From SAR86 cluster bacterium SAR86B (GTDB taxonomy: Bacteria; Pseudomonadota; Gammaproteobacteria; Magnimaribacterales; D2472), in the NCBI GenBank assembly GCA_905181955.1, contig CAJJAC010000005.1, positions 44,915-108,914 of the forward strand: a stretch of 64,000 nucleotides of DNA, given 5' to 3'. The notes beneath the pieces were generated by a model. The model was given only the letters and a program-made list of their open reading frames with translations, was not told where the DNA came from and ran no database searches. Positions 1 to 8,900 of this stretch are shown one piece after another; within the stretch, counting starts at the first letter, position 1, and each line of letters opens with the position of its first letter. The position numbers and the translations under genes are program-made.

Positions 1-722
1 AGTATGATATCTCTTCATTAGAAGATCTTGGTGGTGGAGGAGCAGCAAGACCACCAGAGCATGTTAAGCAAATGGATGAACAATTTAAAGCTAAACCATC
101 TATTGGATATGGATTATCAGAAACTAATGCACTTGGAACTCTTAATGGCGGTGCAGAATATTTAGAATACCCATCTAGTTGTGGCCGAATAGTTCCACCA
201 TTAACTGATATTAATATTATTGATGAAGACTGGAATATTTTAGAAGAAGGAAAGCTTGGAGAAGTAGTTATTAAATCTCCAGCTAACATGGTTGGTTATT
301 GGAAAAATCCAGAAGCAACAGCTGAAGTCTTTAATGGCGATGGTTGGTTTAAATCTGGGGACCTAGGGTACTTTGATGGACCATTTTTACATATAGTAGA
401 TCGAGTGAAAGACTTAGTTATTCGCGGAGGTGAAAATATTTCCTGCATAGAGGTTGAAGCTGCAATATATGAGCATAAGGATGTTTTAGAGGCTTGTATT
501 ATTGGAGTTCCAGATGAAAGGCTTGGGGAGCAAGTTGGATCAGCTATCCATTTAAAACCAGGGGTTGAATTAAAGCCCGAAGATATTCAACAATTCCTTT
601 ATGGAAAGATAGCAAAGTTTAAAATCCCATTTGATATAAGATTTTATAAAGAACCACTCCCTAAAATTGCTTCTGGTAAATTTGATAAACCTCAATTAAG
701 GAAGTTGTTTGCAGAAAATTGA
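1..722 (+). CDS. Acyl-CoA synthetase (AMP-forming), C-terminal part
   Basis: This is the C-terminal part of a class I adenylate-forming enzyme, which activates a carboxylic acid with ATP and joins it to CoA. The reading frame is already open at base 3, so the gene starts upstream of the window. Visible signatures are the GYGLSETNA core, the GDLGYFDG and DRVKDLVIRGGENI hinge region, and LPKIASGKFDKPQLR near the end, which carries the lysine needed for adenylation. It ends with TGA at 720-722. The fatty-acid or other substrate cannot be read from this fragment. The distance to phoB and the lack of functional relation suggest a separate transcript. Confidence 0.86.
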   Translation, partial: YDISSLEDLGGGGAARPPEHVKQMDEQFKAKPSIGYGLSETNALGTLNGGAEYLEYPSSCGRIVPPLTDINIIDEDWNILEEGKLGEVVIKSPANMVGYWKNPEATAEVFNGDGWFKSGDLGYFDGPFLHIVDRVKDLVIRGGENISCIEVEAAIYEHKDVLEACIIGVPDERLGEQVGSAIHLKPGVELKPEDIQQFLYGKIAKFKIPFDIRFYKEPLPKIASGKFDKPQLRKLFAEN

Positions 723-746
723 TTTATTCCAAATAAAGCGTATAAA
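719..746 (+). promoter_or_regulatory. Candidate sigma-70 promoter for phoBR
   Basis: TTGATT (719-724) and TATAAA (741-746) are separated by 16 bases and lie about 33 bases upstream of the phoB start. No Pho-box repeat was seen here. The -35 half overlaps the stop codon of the upstream gene. AT-rich DNA makes such matches common. Confidence 0.3.
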
Positions 747-779
747 ATTAGCAACACGCAACTTATAAAATAAATAAAA

Positions 780-1475
780 ATGTCAAATAAAGTTCTCGTA
801 ATAGAAGACGAGCCTGATATCAGAAAAACCCTTGAATACAATCTAACAAGAGAAGGTTTTAAAGTATCTGGTTGTGGATCAATTAAGGAAGCAAAAAAGC
901 TTATAGAGATTCCAAATTTCTCTATTATTTTATTAGATTTAATGCTGCCTGATGGTTCTGGATTAGACCTATGCAGAGAAGTAAAATCTAATTCATTAAC
1001 AAAAGATATTCCTATTATCATTCTTACAGCCAAGGATGATGAGGTTGATAAAGTTGTAGGTTTTGAATTAGGTGCTGACGACTATGTAACCAAACCTTTT
1101 AGTGTTAGAGAGCTTATCCTTAGAGTTAAAGCAATACTAAAAAGAAATGCAAAACCCTTATCTACTCCTCTTGAAATAAATAGAAATTTTGGATCATTGA
1201 AAATGGATATTGAATCTCACGAGGTTTTTATCGATGATAAAGAGATTATTTTGACTGCCTTAGAGTTTAAATTATTAAATCAGTTAGTCGAAAGGCGAGG
1301 CAGAGTTCAAACTAGAGATCAGTTACTATCTGATGTCTGGGGTTACAGTTCTGATATTACGACTAGAACAGTTGATACTCATATCAAAAGATTAAGAGAA
1401 AAGCTTGGCTCGATGGGTAAATATGTTCAGACAATCAGAGGCGTAGGTTATAAATTTTCTCGAACACCTGAATAA
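780..1475 (+). CDS. phoB: Phosphate regulon response regulator PhoB
   Basis: This OmpR-family response regulator of 231 aa is phosphorylated by PhoR and activates genes preceded by Pho boxes. The N-terminal receiver domain (about 1-120) has the acidic pair E9/D10, phosphoacceptor D53 in LLDLMLPDGSG, T83 and K105 (YVTKPF), all at the positions typical of PhoB. The C-terminal winged helix (about 135-228) ends in RTVDTHIKRLREKL and the IRGVGYKF turn. phoR follows after 4 bases, as one operon. No phoU or pst genes are present nearby. A Pho-box array sits just after phoR, which supports PhoB over a generic OmpR-type name. Confidence 0.95.
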   Translation: MSNKVLVIEDEPDIRKTLEYNLTREGFKVSGCGSIKEAKKLIEIPNFSIILLDLMLPDGSGLDLCREVKSNSLTKDIPIIILTAKDDEVDKVVGFELGADDYVTKPFSVRELILRVKAILKRNAKPLSTPLEINRNFGSLKMDIESHEVFIDDKEIILTALEFKLLNQLVERRGRVQTRDQLLSDVWGYSSDITTRTVDTHIKRLREKLGSMGKYVQTIRGVGYKFSRTPE

Positions 1476-1479
1476 TTAG

Positions 1480-3240
1480 ATGGGCATTAGATCTAGGATA
1501 TTTCTATTAGTTTTCCTTTTACTTACCTCAAGTATTGGGATTGCATATATTATTGCTGAGCGTGATTTAACTAAAGCTTTTGAATTACAAATAGTCAATG
1601 AGCTAGAAAAACAAGCAGGACTACTTGCTGCATCAATTGATGATATAGGCATTTACAAAACGATTGAGGAGGCTGATGCTATTGCAGATAGCCTTGGTGA
1701 GGCAGCAAACTCAAGAGTTACCTTTATACTTAATAACGGAAAAGTTGTTGGAGACTCTAACTTAGACATCAATCAAATTAGAGCTGTCGATAATCACATC
1801 GATAGGGCTGAGGTCAGCGAAGCATTAAAAAATGGTTCAGGGTGGGTTTCTAGGTATAGCGATACTCTAAAACAGGACTTATTATATTTTGCCGTAAAAG
1901 ATGGAAATCTCAGTAACCCAAATATTATTAGAATTTCTGTTCCTCTTAATTATCTGGAAAGTGCTGCAGCTACTCTTCAAGTTTCTGTTATTTTGCTCTT
2001 TGTTGTTGTTTTTATAGTTTCAGTCTTTGCAAGTCTTGTTGCAGCTAATTACCTATATTCTAATATACAAGAGCTAGCCAAGGCTGCTACCAATATAGCT
2101 GAGGGAGATTATAAGAAAAGAGACATAAGAGCTCTTCCAACTCAAAGAGTTGATGAATTTGGAACTGTAGCTAGATCAATTTCTCAAATATCTGAAGATC
2201 TAAAGAGTCAGATTAAAATGATTGCAAAACAGCGTGATCAATTTGGTCTAGTATTGGATGATTTGGGTGAGGGTATTCTTGTTACCAACCAACAAGGTGA
2301 TATTGTCTATAATAATGAACAATCTTTAATTATTCTTAATACCAAGGATTTAGATAAACAGAATATAAGTTCATTAAATCTTCCAGCTATTAATTACTTA
2401 TTTAATAGAGTTACTAATAAGAAAAGAGCAGATATAGAATTTGAAATTGAACTGCAGGATAAGTCTACTCGATGGGTTTTAGGCTCAATGAATCAATCAA
2501 AAACAACAGGCGAATATATATTAGTAGTTCATGATATTACTCAATTGAGACAATTAAACTCGATGAGAAGAGACTTTATTTCAAATTTATCTCATGAGTT
2601 AAGAACTCCAGTGAGCGTAATTATGGCAAATTCAGAAACTTTACTGAATGGCGCCCTTGATAATAAAAAAGACGCAAAAATCTTTGCAAAAGCAATATTG
2701 CATAATTCTGAAAGGCTTTCCTCAATGGTCAGTGATTTAATCGATCTGTCTAGAATTGAATATGGAGATCTTAAATTAAATATAAAAGGAATTGATTTTA
2801 ATGATTTTATGGAATCCTTTTTAGTATCTATGAAAAGTGTTGCAAAGAAGAGAGACATTGAACTCAAATACAATCCTGATCACCAGGGTTTATTAAGTGC
2901 AGATACTCAGGCTTTAGAAAGAATTATGAATAATCTACTTGATAATGCATATAAATATTCTGATGAGGGCACCTTGGTAGAAGTTTCTACAAAAGATCAA
3001 GGCAAGATGATTAAAGTTATGGTTGCTGACTCGGGTGTTGGAGTGTCAGATGAAGATCAGGAGCATATCTTTGATAGATTCTATAGAACAGCTTCTGCAA
3101 GAGCATCTGATAATAAAGGCAGCGGATTGGGCTTGGCTATTGTAAAGAACTTAATAAACAGCCTTAATGGCGAGGTTGGTATCACACCAAAGAAAACCTC
3201 TGGATCAATTTTCTGGTTCACTATACCAAAGTCAAAATAA
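1480..3240 (+). CDS. phoR: Phosphate regulon sensor histidine kinase PhoR
   Basis: This membrane histidine kinase of 586 aa is the partner of the adjacent phoB. A transmembrane segment at about 7-27 and another at about 165-190 flank an extracytoplasmic sensor region. A HAMP linker, a PAS-like region (about 250-345) and the kinase core follow. The phosphorylated histidine is H372 in NLSHELRTP. The ATPase domain shows the N box (NNLLDNAYKYS, about 483), DSGVGVSDED and GSGLGLAIVK. It is longer than E. coli PhoR because of the periplasmic sensor domain, a layout common in other phyla. The signal it detects cannot be read here. Confidence 0.92.
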   Translation: MGIRSRIFLLVFLLLTSSIGIAYIIAERDLTKAFELQIVNELEKQAGLLAASIDDIGIYKTIEEADAIADSLGEAANSRVTFILNNGKVVGDSNLDINQIRAVDNHIDRAEVSEALKNGSGWVSRYSDTLKQDLLYFAVKDGNLSNPNIIRISVPLNYLESAAATLQVSVILLFVVVFIVSVFASLVAANYLYSNIQELAKAATNIAEGDYKKRDIRALPTQRVDEFGTVARSISQISEDLKSQIKMIAKQRDQFGLVLDDLGEGILVTNQQGDIVYNNEQSLIILNTKDLDKQNISSLNLPAINYLFNRVTNKKRADIEFEIELQDKSTRWVLGSMNQSKTTGEYILVVHDITQLRQLNSMRRDFISNLSHELRTPVSVIMANSETLLNGALDNKKDAKIFAKAILHNSERLSSMVSDLIDLSRIEYGDLKLNIKGIDFNDFMESFLVSMKSVAKKRDIELKYNPDHQGLLSADTQALERIMNNLLDNAYKYSDEGTLVEVSTKDQGKMIKVMVADSGVGVSDEDQEHIFDRFYRTASARASDNKGSGLGLAIVKNLINSLNGEVGITPKKTSGSIFWFTIPKSK

Positions 3241-3289
3241 TCAAGGTTTGATAGCTACAGCTATCATATTTAATAGTATTCTTTATTAA

Positions 3290-3330
3290 ATGTCACATAA
3301 ATGTCACATTTCTGTTACAATAGTGTCAAA
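3290..3330 (+). promoter_or_regulatory. Tandem Pho box with four half-sites
   Basis: Four 7-base half-sites follow each other with exactly 4-base AT-rich spacers: aTGTCAC (3290-3296), aTGTCAC (3301-3307), cTGTTAC (3312-3318) and gTGTCAA (3323-3329). This 11-base period matches the known PhoB operator (CTGTCAT repeats with 4-base spacers) and forms two adjacent boxes. A possible -10, TACAAT (3316-3321), lies 8 bases beyond the first pair, giving a start near 3328. A downstream GATAAA (3354-3359) could serve the second pair. It lies between phoR and the secretion operon, pointing to the right. Confidence 0.78.
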
Positions 3331-3351
3331 CACAGAGGGAGTGAACAAATC

Positions 3352-3438
3352 ATGATAAAATTATTTTGGAGTAAATTTCACTTTATAATGAAATCTGGCC
3401 GTTTGCATAAGATAGTCAAAATATCAGGTATTCGTTAA
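3352..3438 (+). CDS. 28-residue cationic micro-ORF downstream of the Pho box
   Basis: A short frame, ATG 3352 to TAA 3436-3438, follows the Pho box directly. A purine-rich ribosome site, AGAGGGAG, starts about 18 bases before the ATG. The peptide has 5 Lys, 2 Arg and 2 His among 28 residues and no acidic residue, with interspersed Ile, Leu, Phe and Trp, so it is cationic and probably amphipathic. I do not recognise it. It could be a phosphate-starvation peptide, a leader peptide for the terminator at 3495-3525, or a chance frame inside a small RNA. Translation is inferred only from the ribosome site and placement. Confidence 0.42.
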   Translation: MIKLFWSKFHFIMKSGRLHKIVKISGIR

Positions 3439-3494
3439 TCCTATTTAACTAAATTTATTTGAAATTAAGTTTCTAGAATTATTAAGATTTTTAT

Positions 3495-3525
3495 AAAAAA
3501 GAGCTACACTATGTAGCTCTTTTTA
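3495..3525 (+). terminator. Intrinsic terminator between Pho-box transcript and gspC
   Basis: AAAAAAGAGCTAC (3495-3507), loop ACTAT, and GTAGCTCTTTTT (3513-3524) form a strong stem followed by a T-run. It ends only 3 bases before the gspC ATG at 3528. It would stop a transcript of about 190 bases begun at the Pho box, or act as an attenuator in front of the gsp operon. Confidence 0.85.
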
Positions 3526-3527
3526 TT

Positions 3528-3920
3528 ATGAATACTAAACAAGTTAAAAAATTAATTAATGCCTTTGTAGCAATCTTGCTGCTTGCATTACTTACAATGC
3601 TAACCATAAGTTTTATCAATAAACCAAATATTCAAGATATTCGATTTACTAATCTCGATAAGATAAAAAGCAATAATGTAAATAACTCAAATCAAGAGTT
3701 TAAAGTTACAGATAATGCTGATTTTAGTTATGTAGTAGTTGGTTATAGATTTGGTGATGTTAATTCTTCAGTAATACTAAAAAAAGGTAATAAGGAATTT
3801 GTTTTATATGAAGGTGATATTTTGGAAAACACTTATGAGCTTACCAGCATTAGTCCAGATGAAATTATATTTAAAGGATCAGGTAAACTATATAAACTAG
3901 AAAACAAGGTTGGGAAATAA
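3528..3920 (+). CDS. gspC: Type II secretion protein GspC, short form
   Basis: This inner-membrane protein links the secretion platform to the outer-membrane secretin. It has 130 aa, with a single membrane segment at about 10-30 and a periplasmic homology-region-like beta domain (about 65-128, with VVVGYRFGDVNSSVILKKG and FVLYEGDIL). Classical GspC proteins are roughly twice as long and carry a PDZ or coiled-coil domain; none is present here. No ribosome site is visible because the ATG lies directly behind the terminator T-run. gspD follows after 3 bases. The assignment rests on position, topology and the short beta domain. Confidence 0.82.
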   Translation: MNTKQVKKLINAFVAILLLALLTMLTISFINKPNIQDIRFTNLDKIKSNNVNNSNQEFKVTDNADFSYVVVGYRFGDVNSSVILKKGNKEFVLYEGDILENTYELTSISPDEIIFKGSGKLYKLENKVGK

Positions 3921-3923
3921 AAA

Positions 3924-5771
3924 ATGATTAAAATTCTAAAATTATTATTTTGTATATCATTAATTAGCATTTCTACGTCAGCACTTTCTCAGGATGCTTT
4001 TGTATTAAATTATGAAGACGCAGACATTAAAAAAGTTTCACAAGATATTGCTAGATTTGCAAAAAAGACAATTATTCTTGATCCAAGAGTTAAAGGTAAA
4101 ATAACAATTTACTCTAATGCTAGCTTAAATAGCGAACAAGTTTGGGATGTATACCTAAGAACTATTCAAGTAAATGGCTTTAGCTCTATTTCAGATAACG
4201 GTGTAGTTAGGATTGTTCCTGAAAATGAAGCAACTAGAGATGAAAATGATATTAATAATGAAAATGGAAACTTTTTAACAGCTGTTATTCCTCTAGTTAA
4301 TAGATCTGCTGCTGAGGTTCTCCCTATGATAAAGCCCATTACAGGAAGACAGTCGCATCTTTCTAGCATTCCTTCAATTAATTCTATTTTATTAGTAGAC
4401 AGATTGAGTAATGTTAAAAGAATCAAAAATCTTTTGGTGGACCTAGATAAAGATAATAGTGCAAAAATTACTATTATTAAGCTAGATAATTTGTCAGCAA
4501 TAGAAGCTGTACGAATTTTAGAAAAGCTTAAAGCTCAAAATAATCCAACTATTAATAACTTTGTAGCCATCCCATTTAGTCCATCAAACTCTGTAATATT
4601 ATCTGCAAACTCAACTATTACATCTAATATAGAAAAAACACTCGTTTCTCTCGATGCTGATGTTAAAGCAGACAAATCAATTGATGTTGTATATCTAAAA
4701 TATGCCAAAGCAGAAGAGCTTTCTACTATTCTTAATAGTGTCTCTGATCGATTTGCTGCAAGCCCCGATGGTATCAAGACAGTTATTACTTATCATGAAA
4801 AAACAAATTCTCTTATTGTTTCATCTGAAGAATCAAATTTACCAGGAATTAGAAATCTTATTTCTAAGCTAGATATAAGAAGGGCACAAGTTTTGGTAGA
4901 GGCAATAATTGTTGAATTATCTGAAACAGCAGCTCAAAATCTTGGTGTTGAGACTTTATATACAGGTGGTGGCGATGTTCCAATTGGTGCAACTTCATAC
5001 GATGTTGGATCTGGGCCTAACCTGCTTGCAATTGCAGGATCAGCAGCTTCAGATGGAACTGATGCTACCTTGGGTCAGCTTGCTACATCATCTCTCTTAG
5101 CTTCGCAGGGTTTAGTTGCAGGTTTTGGAGATTTTACTGGCGCTGGTAACTTTGCGGGTATCTTGAGTGCAGTTGCTAACGATCAAAACTCTAATATTCT
5201 ATCCACCCCTTCAGTAATAGCAATGGATAATACGCTATCGAAGCTTTTGGTTGGTCAAGAAATTCCTATTACTACTGGTGAGAGCCTAGGTTCAAGTAAT
5301 GTAAATGCATTTAGAACAACCTCAAGAGAGGAAGTTGGCATTAAATTGGAAGTAACTCCTCAAATTAATGAAGGTAGCTCGGTAATTCTTACCATTAAAC
5401 AAGAAGTTTCAAGTGTTGCAGGAACTTATGCAAGTGGAGTAGATTTAATTACTAACAATAGAACTATCGAAACAACAGTCTTGGCTGATAACGGTCAAAT
5501 CATAGTCCTAGGTGGTCTCATTGATGAGGATATTCAAGAAAATATATCCAAGGTGCCTATTCTAGGATCAATCCCGTTGATTGGAAAATTATTTCAATCC
5601 TCTTCAAGTCAGGTTATAAAGAAAAAATTATTTGTTTTTATAAGACCTACAATTCTTATTGACTCAGATTCTATAAACGAACTTTCTGCTGAGAAATATA
5701 ATTTTATTAAAGCAGAACAATTAGCAAGAGACTCTTCAATTAATTTAATTGATTTAACTGAATCCAAATAA
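3924..5771 (+). CDS. gspD: Type II secretion outer-membrane secretin GspD
   Basis: The secretin (615 aa) forms the outer-membrane channel for folded proteins. A signal peptide (about 1-22, cut after ALSQ) is followed by the N0 domain (FVLNYEDADIKKVSQDIARF), three N1-N3 ring domains (about 115-320) and the secretin core (about 325-585). Core hallmarks are RAQVLVEAIIVELSE, ILSTPSVIAMDN, VGQEIPITTG, VGIKLEVTPQIN and VLGGLIDEDIQENISKVPILGSIPLIGKLF. The C-terminal tail is short. No pilotin gene was seen nearby. It is the second gene of the operon, with a GGGAA ribosome site overlapping the end of gspC. Confidence 0.96.
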   Translation: MIKILKLLFCISLISISTSALSQDAFVLNYEDADIKKVSQDIARFAKKTIILDPRVKGKITIYSNASLNSEQVWDVYLRTIQVNGFSSISDNGVVRIVPENEATRDENDINNENGNFLTAVIPLVNRSAAEVLPMIKPITGRQSHLSSIPSINSILLVDRLSNVKRIKNLLVDLDKDNSAKITIIKLDNLSAIEAVRILEKLKAQNNPTINNFVAIPFSPSNSVILSANSTITSNIEKTLVSLDADVKADKSIDVVYLKYAKAEELSTILNSVSDRFAASPDGIKTVITYHEKTNSLIVSSEESNLPGIRNLISKLDIRRAQVLVEAIIVELSETAAQNLGVETLYTGGGDVPIGATSYDVGSGPNLLAIAGSAASDGTDATLGQLATSSLLASQGLVAGFGDFTGAGNFAGILSAVANDQNSNILSTPSVIAMDNTLSKLLVGQEIPITTGESLGSSNVNAFRTTSREEVGIKLEVTPQINEGSSVILTIKQEVSSVAGTYASGVDLITNNRTIETTVLADNGQIIVLGGLIDEDIQENISKVPILGSIPLIGKLFQSSSSQVIKKKLFVFIRPTILIDSDSINELSAEKYNFIKAEQLARDSSINLIDLTESK

Positions 5772-5777
5772 GAATAT

Positions 5778-7283
5778 ATGGAAGATTTAGCTGTAAAAGA
5801 TATAGATACTATCTCTAATATACTTCCTTATGATTATGTTCGAGATAGAATGATTATCGCTCTAGACTCTGATAATGAATGCAATGTTTATTCTCCAAAT
5901 ATTGTAAATATTAAAACATATCAAGAATTATCAAGATTTTTAAACAAACCTTTTATAGTTAATAAGTGCTCAGCAGAAGATTTTAATGAAATGCTCACTA
6001 AGTCTTTTGGCTCTAAAGACTCTTCTGATTCATTATCCGAAGAACTATCTGATGATTTTGATCTTGAGTCCTTTGCAGGAAACATTGCACCAACTGAAGA
6101 TTTACTAAATGGAAATAATGATGCACCAATCATTAAATTAATTAATGGAATTATTAGCCAAGCAATAAAGCAAAGAGCTTCTGATATTCACTTTGAGCCA
6201 TATGAAGATCAGCTAATTATTAGATTTAGAGTAGATGGAATTCTAAAAGAAGTTTTATCTCAGGACAGTAGAATAGCGTCTTTAGTTATTGCCAGAATAA
6301 AGATTATTTCAAGACTAGATATATCTGAGAGAAGATTACCTCAAGATGGAAGGGTTTCTCTTTCACTGGGTGATAAGAGTGTTGATGTCAGAGTATCTAC
6401 ATTGCCATCTTCATATGGAGAAAGGATCGTTTTACGTTTATTAGACAAACAATCAGCACAGATCAATATAGATGACTTAGGACTTCCAAAACAAATACTT
6501 CATAATTATAAAAAGTCTCTAAAGAGCTCTGAAGGCATTATTCTTTTTACTGGACCAACAGGGTCTGGTAAAACAACAACCTTATATGCAGGCCTAAGAG
6601 ATCTAAGTGACTCATCACAGAATATCCTTACAGTTGAAGATCCTATTGAATATACCTTAAAGGGTATAGGCCAAACTCAGGTAAATACCAAGACAGGCTA
6701 TACCTTTGCCAAAGGCTTAAGGGCAATGTTAAGACAGGATCCGGATGTAATGATGGTTGGGGAGATTAGAGATATTGAAACTGCCCAGATTGCTATTCAA
6801 TCAAGCTTAACTGGTCATTTAGTCCTTTCAACAGTTCATACAAATAGCGCAGTAGGTGCCATCACCAGGCTTAGAGATATGGGAATTGAATCATTTTTAC
6901 TTTCCTCTAGTTTAAGATCTATCATTTCTCAAAGATTGGTAAGAAGATTGTGCAATTCATGTAAAGAGGAAACCTATGCCTCGGATGAGGCTATAAAATT
7001 ATTTAATTTAAATAATGAATCAAAAGTATTTTCAGCTAATGGCTGTGATGAATGCTCACAATCAGGTTTTCAGGGAAGAATTGCTATCGCAGAATGCATA
7101 CAGGTTGATCAGATAACAAGAGACCTCATTCATCAAAAAGCCTCTGAGAGCAAAATTATTGAACATGTTTTTAAAGATCATCCTTCAATAGATGATGCTA
7201 GCAGAGAGCTTATTATTCAAGGCATTACATCCTGTGAAGAGATAATGAGACTCAATAATCTTAAAGAAGATGCCAGCTTATAG
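5778..7283 (+). CDS. gspE: Type II secretion ATPase GspE
   Basis: This cytoplasmic hexameric ATPase (501 aa) drives pseudopilus assembly. An N-terminal adaptor domain contains a Ser/Asp/Glu-rich linker (about 78-110). The motor shows Walker A GPTGSGKTT (about 259-267), the Asp box VEDPIEYTL, Walker B MMVGEIRD (about 323-330) and a His box STVHTNSA (about 350). A zinc-binding four-cysteine module is present: CNSC near 393 and CDEC near 423. The acidic linker is longer than I would expect for the family. It starts 6 bases after gspD and overlaps gspF by 14 bases, so the pair is translationally coupled. Confidence 0.96.
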   Translation: MEDLAVKDIDTISNILPYDYVRDRMIIALDSDNECNVYSPNIVNIKTYQELSRFLNKPFIVNKCSAEDFNEMLTKSFGSKDSSDSLSEELSDDFDLESFAGNIAPTEDLLNGNNDAPIIKLINGIISQAIKQRASDIHFEPYEDQLIIRFRVDGILKEVLSQDSRIASLVIARIKIISRLDISERRLPQDGRVSLSLGDKSVDVRVSTLPSSYGERIVLRLLDKQSAQINIDDLGLPKQILHNYKKSLKSSEGIILFTGPTGSGKTTTLYAGLRDLSDSSQNILTVEDPIEYTLKGIGQTQVNTKTGYTFAKGLRAMLRQDPDVMMVGEIRDIETAQIAIQSSLTGHLVLSTVHTNSAVGAITRLRDMGIESFLLSSSLRSIISQRLVRRLCNSCKEETYASDEAIKLFNLNNESKVFSANGCDECSQSGFQGRIAIAECIQVDQITRDLIHQKASESKIIEHVFKDHPSIDDASRELIIQGITSCEEIMRLNNLKEDASL

Positions 7284-8466
7284 TTATACAGCTTTCAATA
7301 ATTCTGGTAAGAAGGAGAAAGGGTTCTTAACCGCCTCTTCTGAGAGAGATGCAAGAAGGGCTATAAAGGAATTAAACTTAACACCTCTAGAGGTTACAGA
7401 ATCAAATAAAAACTTAACAAATAAAATTAAAATTAAGAATAAAGACTTAGTTTTAATTACTAGACAAATTGCAACTTTACTAGATGCTGATTCAGCCCTA
7501 GATGAAGCTTTAAAAATTACTGCAGATCAATATAATGATGAAGTAATAGTAGATATTCTCTACTCTCTTAGAGATGAAATAATTCAAGGTAAACGACTTG
7601 GCCAGGCAATGAAAAAATATCCACAGGTATTTTCAAATACCTATATCTCGCTGGTTACAGCTGGAGATAGCTCTGGTAATCTAGACATTATTTTTGATAA
7701 TCTTGCAGACTATTTAGAAGAAAGTGCTTTAATAAAACAAAAGATATTTTCTGCTTTAGCTTATCCTGTTATTTTGGTTTGTTTTTGTGTTTTAGTTATT
7801 ATTGCATTACTGGCATTTGTTATGCCTCAGGTAGTTGGGCAGTTTATAAAAGCTGGAGCTGAGCTACCTTTACTCACATCAGTACTCTTATCACTTTCAA
7901 ATAACATTATTTTTATTTTAATTGGTCTATTTTTACTCGTTACAGGATTAACTTTTCTTTATAAAAGCTATATTTCAAATTCTGATAATCATATTAAAGC
8001 TCATAGGAAGTTTTTATCTTTTCCGCTAGTAGGTAAATTTATTTTACATAGTGAAATTGAAAGATTTTCTAGCACTATGTATCTACTTACCCAATCAGGC
8101 ATGAATCTAGATTTAGCAATGGAAGAGTCTGCAAAAGTTTTTAATAATAAATTTCTTAAGAGCTCTATTGATAAAGCAAGAAGACAGGTTGTTGAAGGTA
8201 AAGACTTTGTTCAAGCATTAAGCAAAACTAAAATCTTCCCTGATATTTTTATTCAACTTATATCAAGTGGCTACAGGTCTGGTAATTTAGTTAAAATGTT
8301 TAAAAAAGTTTCAGATTTCATGAAATCTGAAATAGAATCTAAAAGGTCTGTTTTACTATCTCTCCTTGAGCCAGTTATAACAATTTTTATGGGTGGATTT
8401 ATTCTATTGATAGTTCTCGCTATACTAATACCAATAATGCAAATGAATACTCTTACTCTTGGATGA
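7270..8466 (+). CDS. gspF: Type II secretion inner-membrane protein GspF
   Basis: This polytopic platform protein (398 aa) is contacted by GspE during pseudopilus growth. It has the usual two repeated cytoplasmic T2SSF domains (about 60-185 and 265-385) and three membrane segments near 165-195, 213-235 and 370-392. Family landmarks include LITRQIATLLDADSALDEAL, TYISLVTAGDSSGNLDIIFDNLADYLEE and FIQLISSGYRSGNLVKMFKK. It starts inside gspE, and its stop overlaps the gspG start by 4 bases (ATGA). Confidence 0.95.
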   Translation: MPAYSYTAFNNSGKKEKGFLTASSERDARRAIKELNLTPLEVTESNKNLTNKIKIKNKDLVLITRQIATLLDADSALDEALKITADQYNDEVIVDILYSLRDEIIQGKRLGQAMKKYPQVFSNTYISLVTAGDSSGNLDIIFDNLADYLEESALIKQKIFSALAYPVILVCFCVLVIIALLAFVMPQVVGQFIKAGAELPLLTSVLLSLSNNIIFILIGLFLLVTGLTFLYKSYISNSDNHIKAHRKFLSFPLVGKFILHSEIERFSSTMYLLTQSGMNLDLAMEESAKVFNNKFLKSSIDKARRQVVEGKDFVQALSKTKIFPDIFIQLISSGYRSGNLVKMFKKVSDFMKSEIESKRSVLLSLLEPVITIFMGGFILLIVLAILIPIMQMNTLTLG

Positions 8467-8900
8467 TAGTTATGAAAAATAAACAAAAAGGTTTTACGTT
8501 AATAGAGCTAATGGTAGTCCTAGTTATATTAGGAATGCTCACAACAATTGTTGCAGTGAATGTATCACCTTTTCTTCAAAGAGCAAATTTAGAGAAGATT
8601 AGAGCAGATGTTGCTCAAACAGGCAAAGCTTTGGAGTTATATAAGTTTAATGAGATGACTTATCCAAGTACATCGCAAGGCTTAGATGCACTAGTCATGC
8701 CTCATTCAGAGCTAAAAAGACCATTTATGTACCCTGAAGATGGCTATATAAATTCTATACCTACAGATCCATGGGGAAGAGAGTACATATATGAAAATCC
8801 ACCTCAGAAATCTAAAGACTATGACCTCTATACTCTTGGCGCTGATGGTATCGAAGGCGGAACTGGTGAAAACTCAGATATTGGCAACTGGCTACAATAG
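8463..8900 (+). CDS. gspG: Major pseudopilin GspG
   Basis: This is the main subunit of the secretion pseudopilus (145 aa). A short basic leader ends in KQKG, cut before FTLIELMVVLVILGML, with the essential Glu at +5. The globular part carries the GspG signatures YPSTSQGLDAL and TDPWGREYIYENP, plus an acidic C-terminal loop like the calcium site of the family. The ATG at 8463 overlaps the gspF stop. A second ATG at 8472 would give a 7-residue leader and is equally plausible. Processing needs a prepilin peptidase (GspO/PilD), which is not in this window. Confidence 0.96.
   Translation: MIVMKNKQKGFTLIELMVVLVILGMLTTIVAVNVSPFLQRANLEKIRADVAQTGKALELYKFNEMTYPSTSQGLDALVMPHSELKRPFMYPEDGYINSIPTDPWGREYIYENPPQKSKDYDLYTLGADGIEGGTGENSDIGNWLQ

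Noticed and set aside
692..1033. 113-residue minus-strand frame opposite phoB
   Set aside because: It lies fully antisense to a clear phoB receiver domain and has no family pattern.
3250..3265. GATAGC-TACA-GCTATC inverted repeat after phoR as a terminator
   Set aside because: Short stem, no T-run, and it lies just before the Pho box; not enough to call.
4166..5100. Several frames of 63-86 residues inside gspD
   Set aside because: All shadow frames of a secretin with strong motifs.
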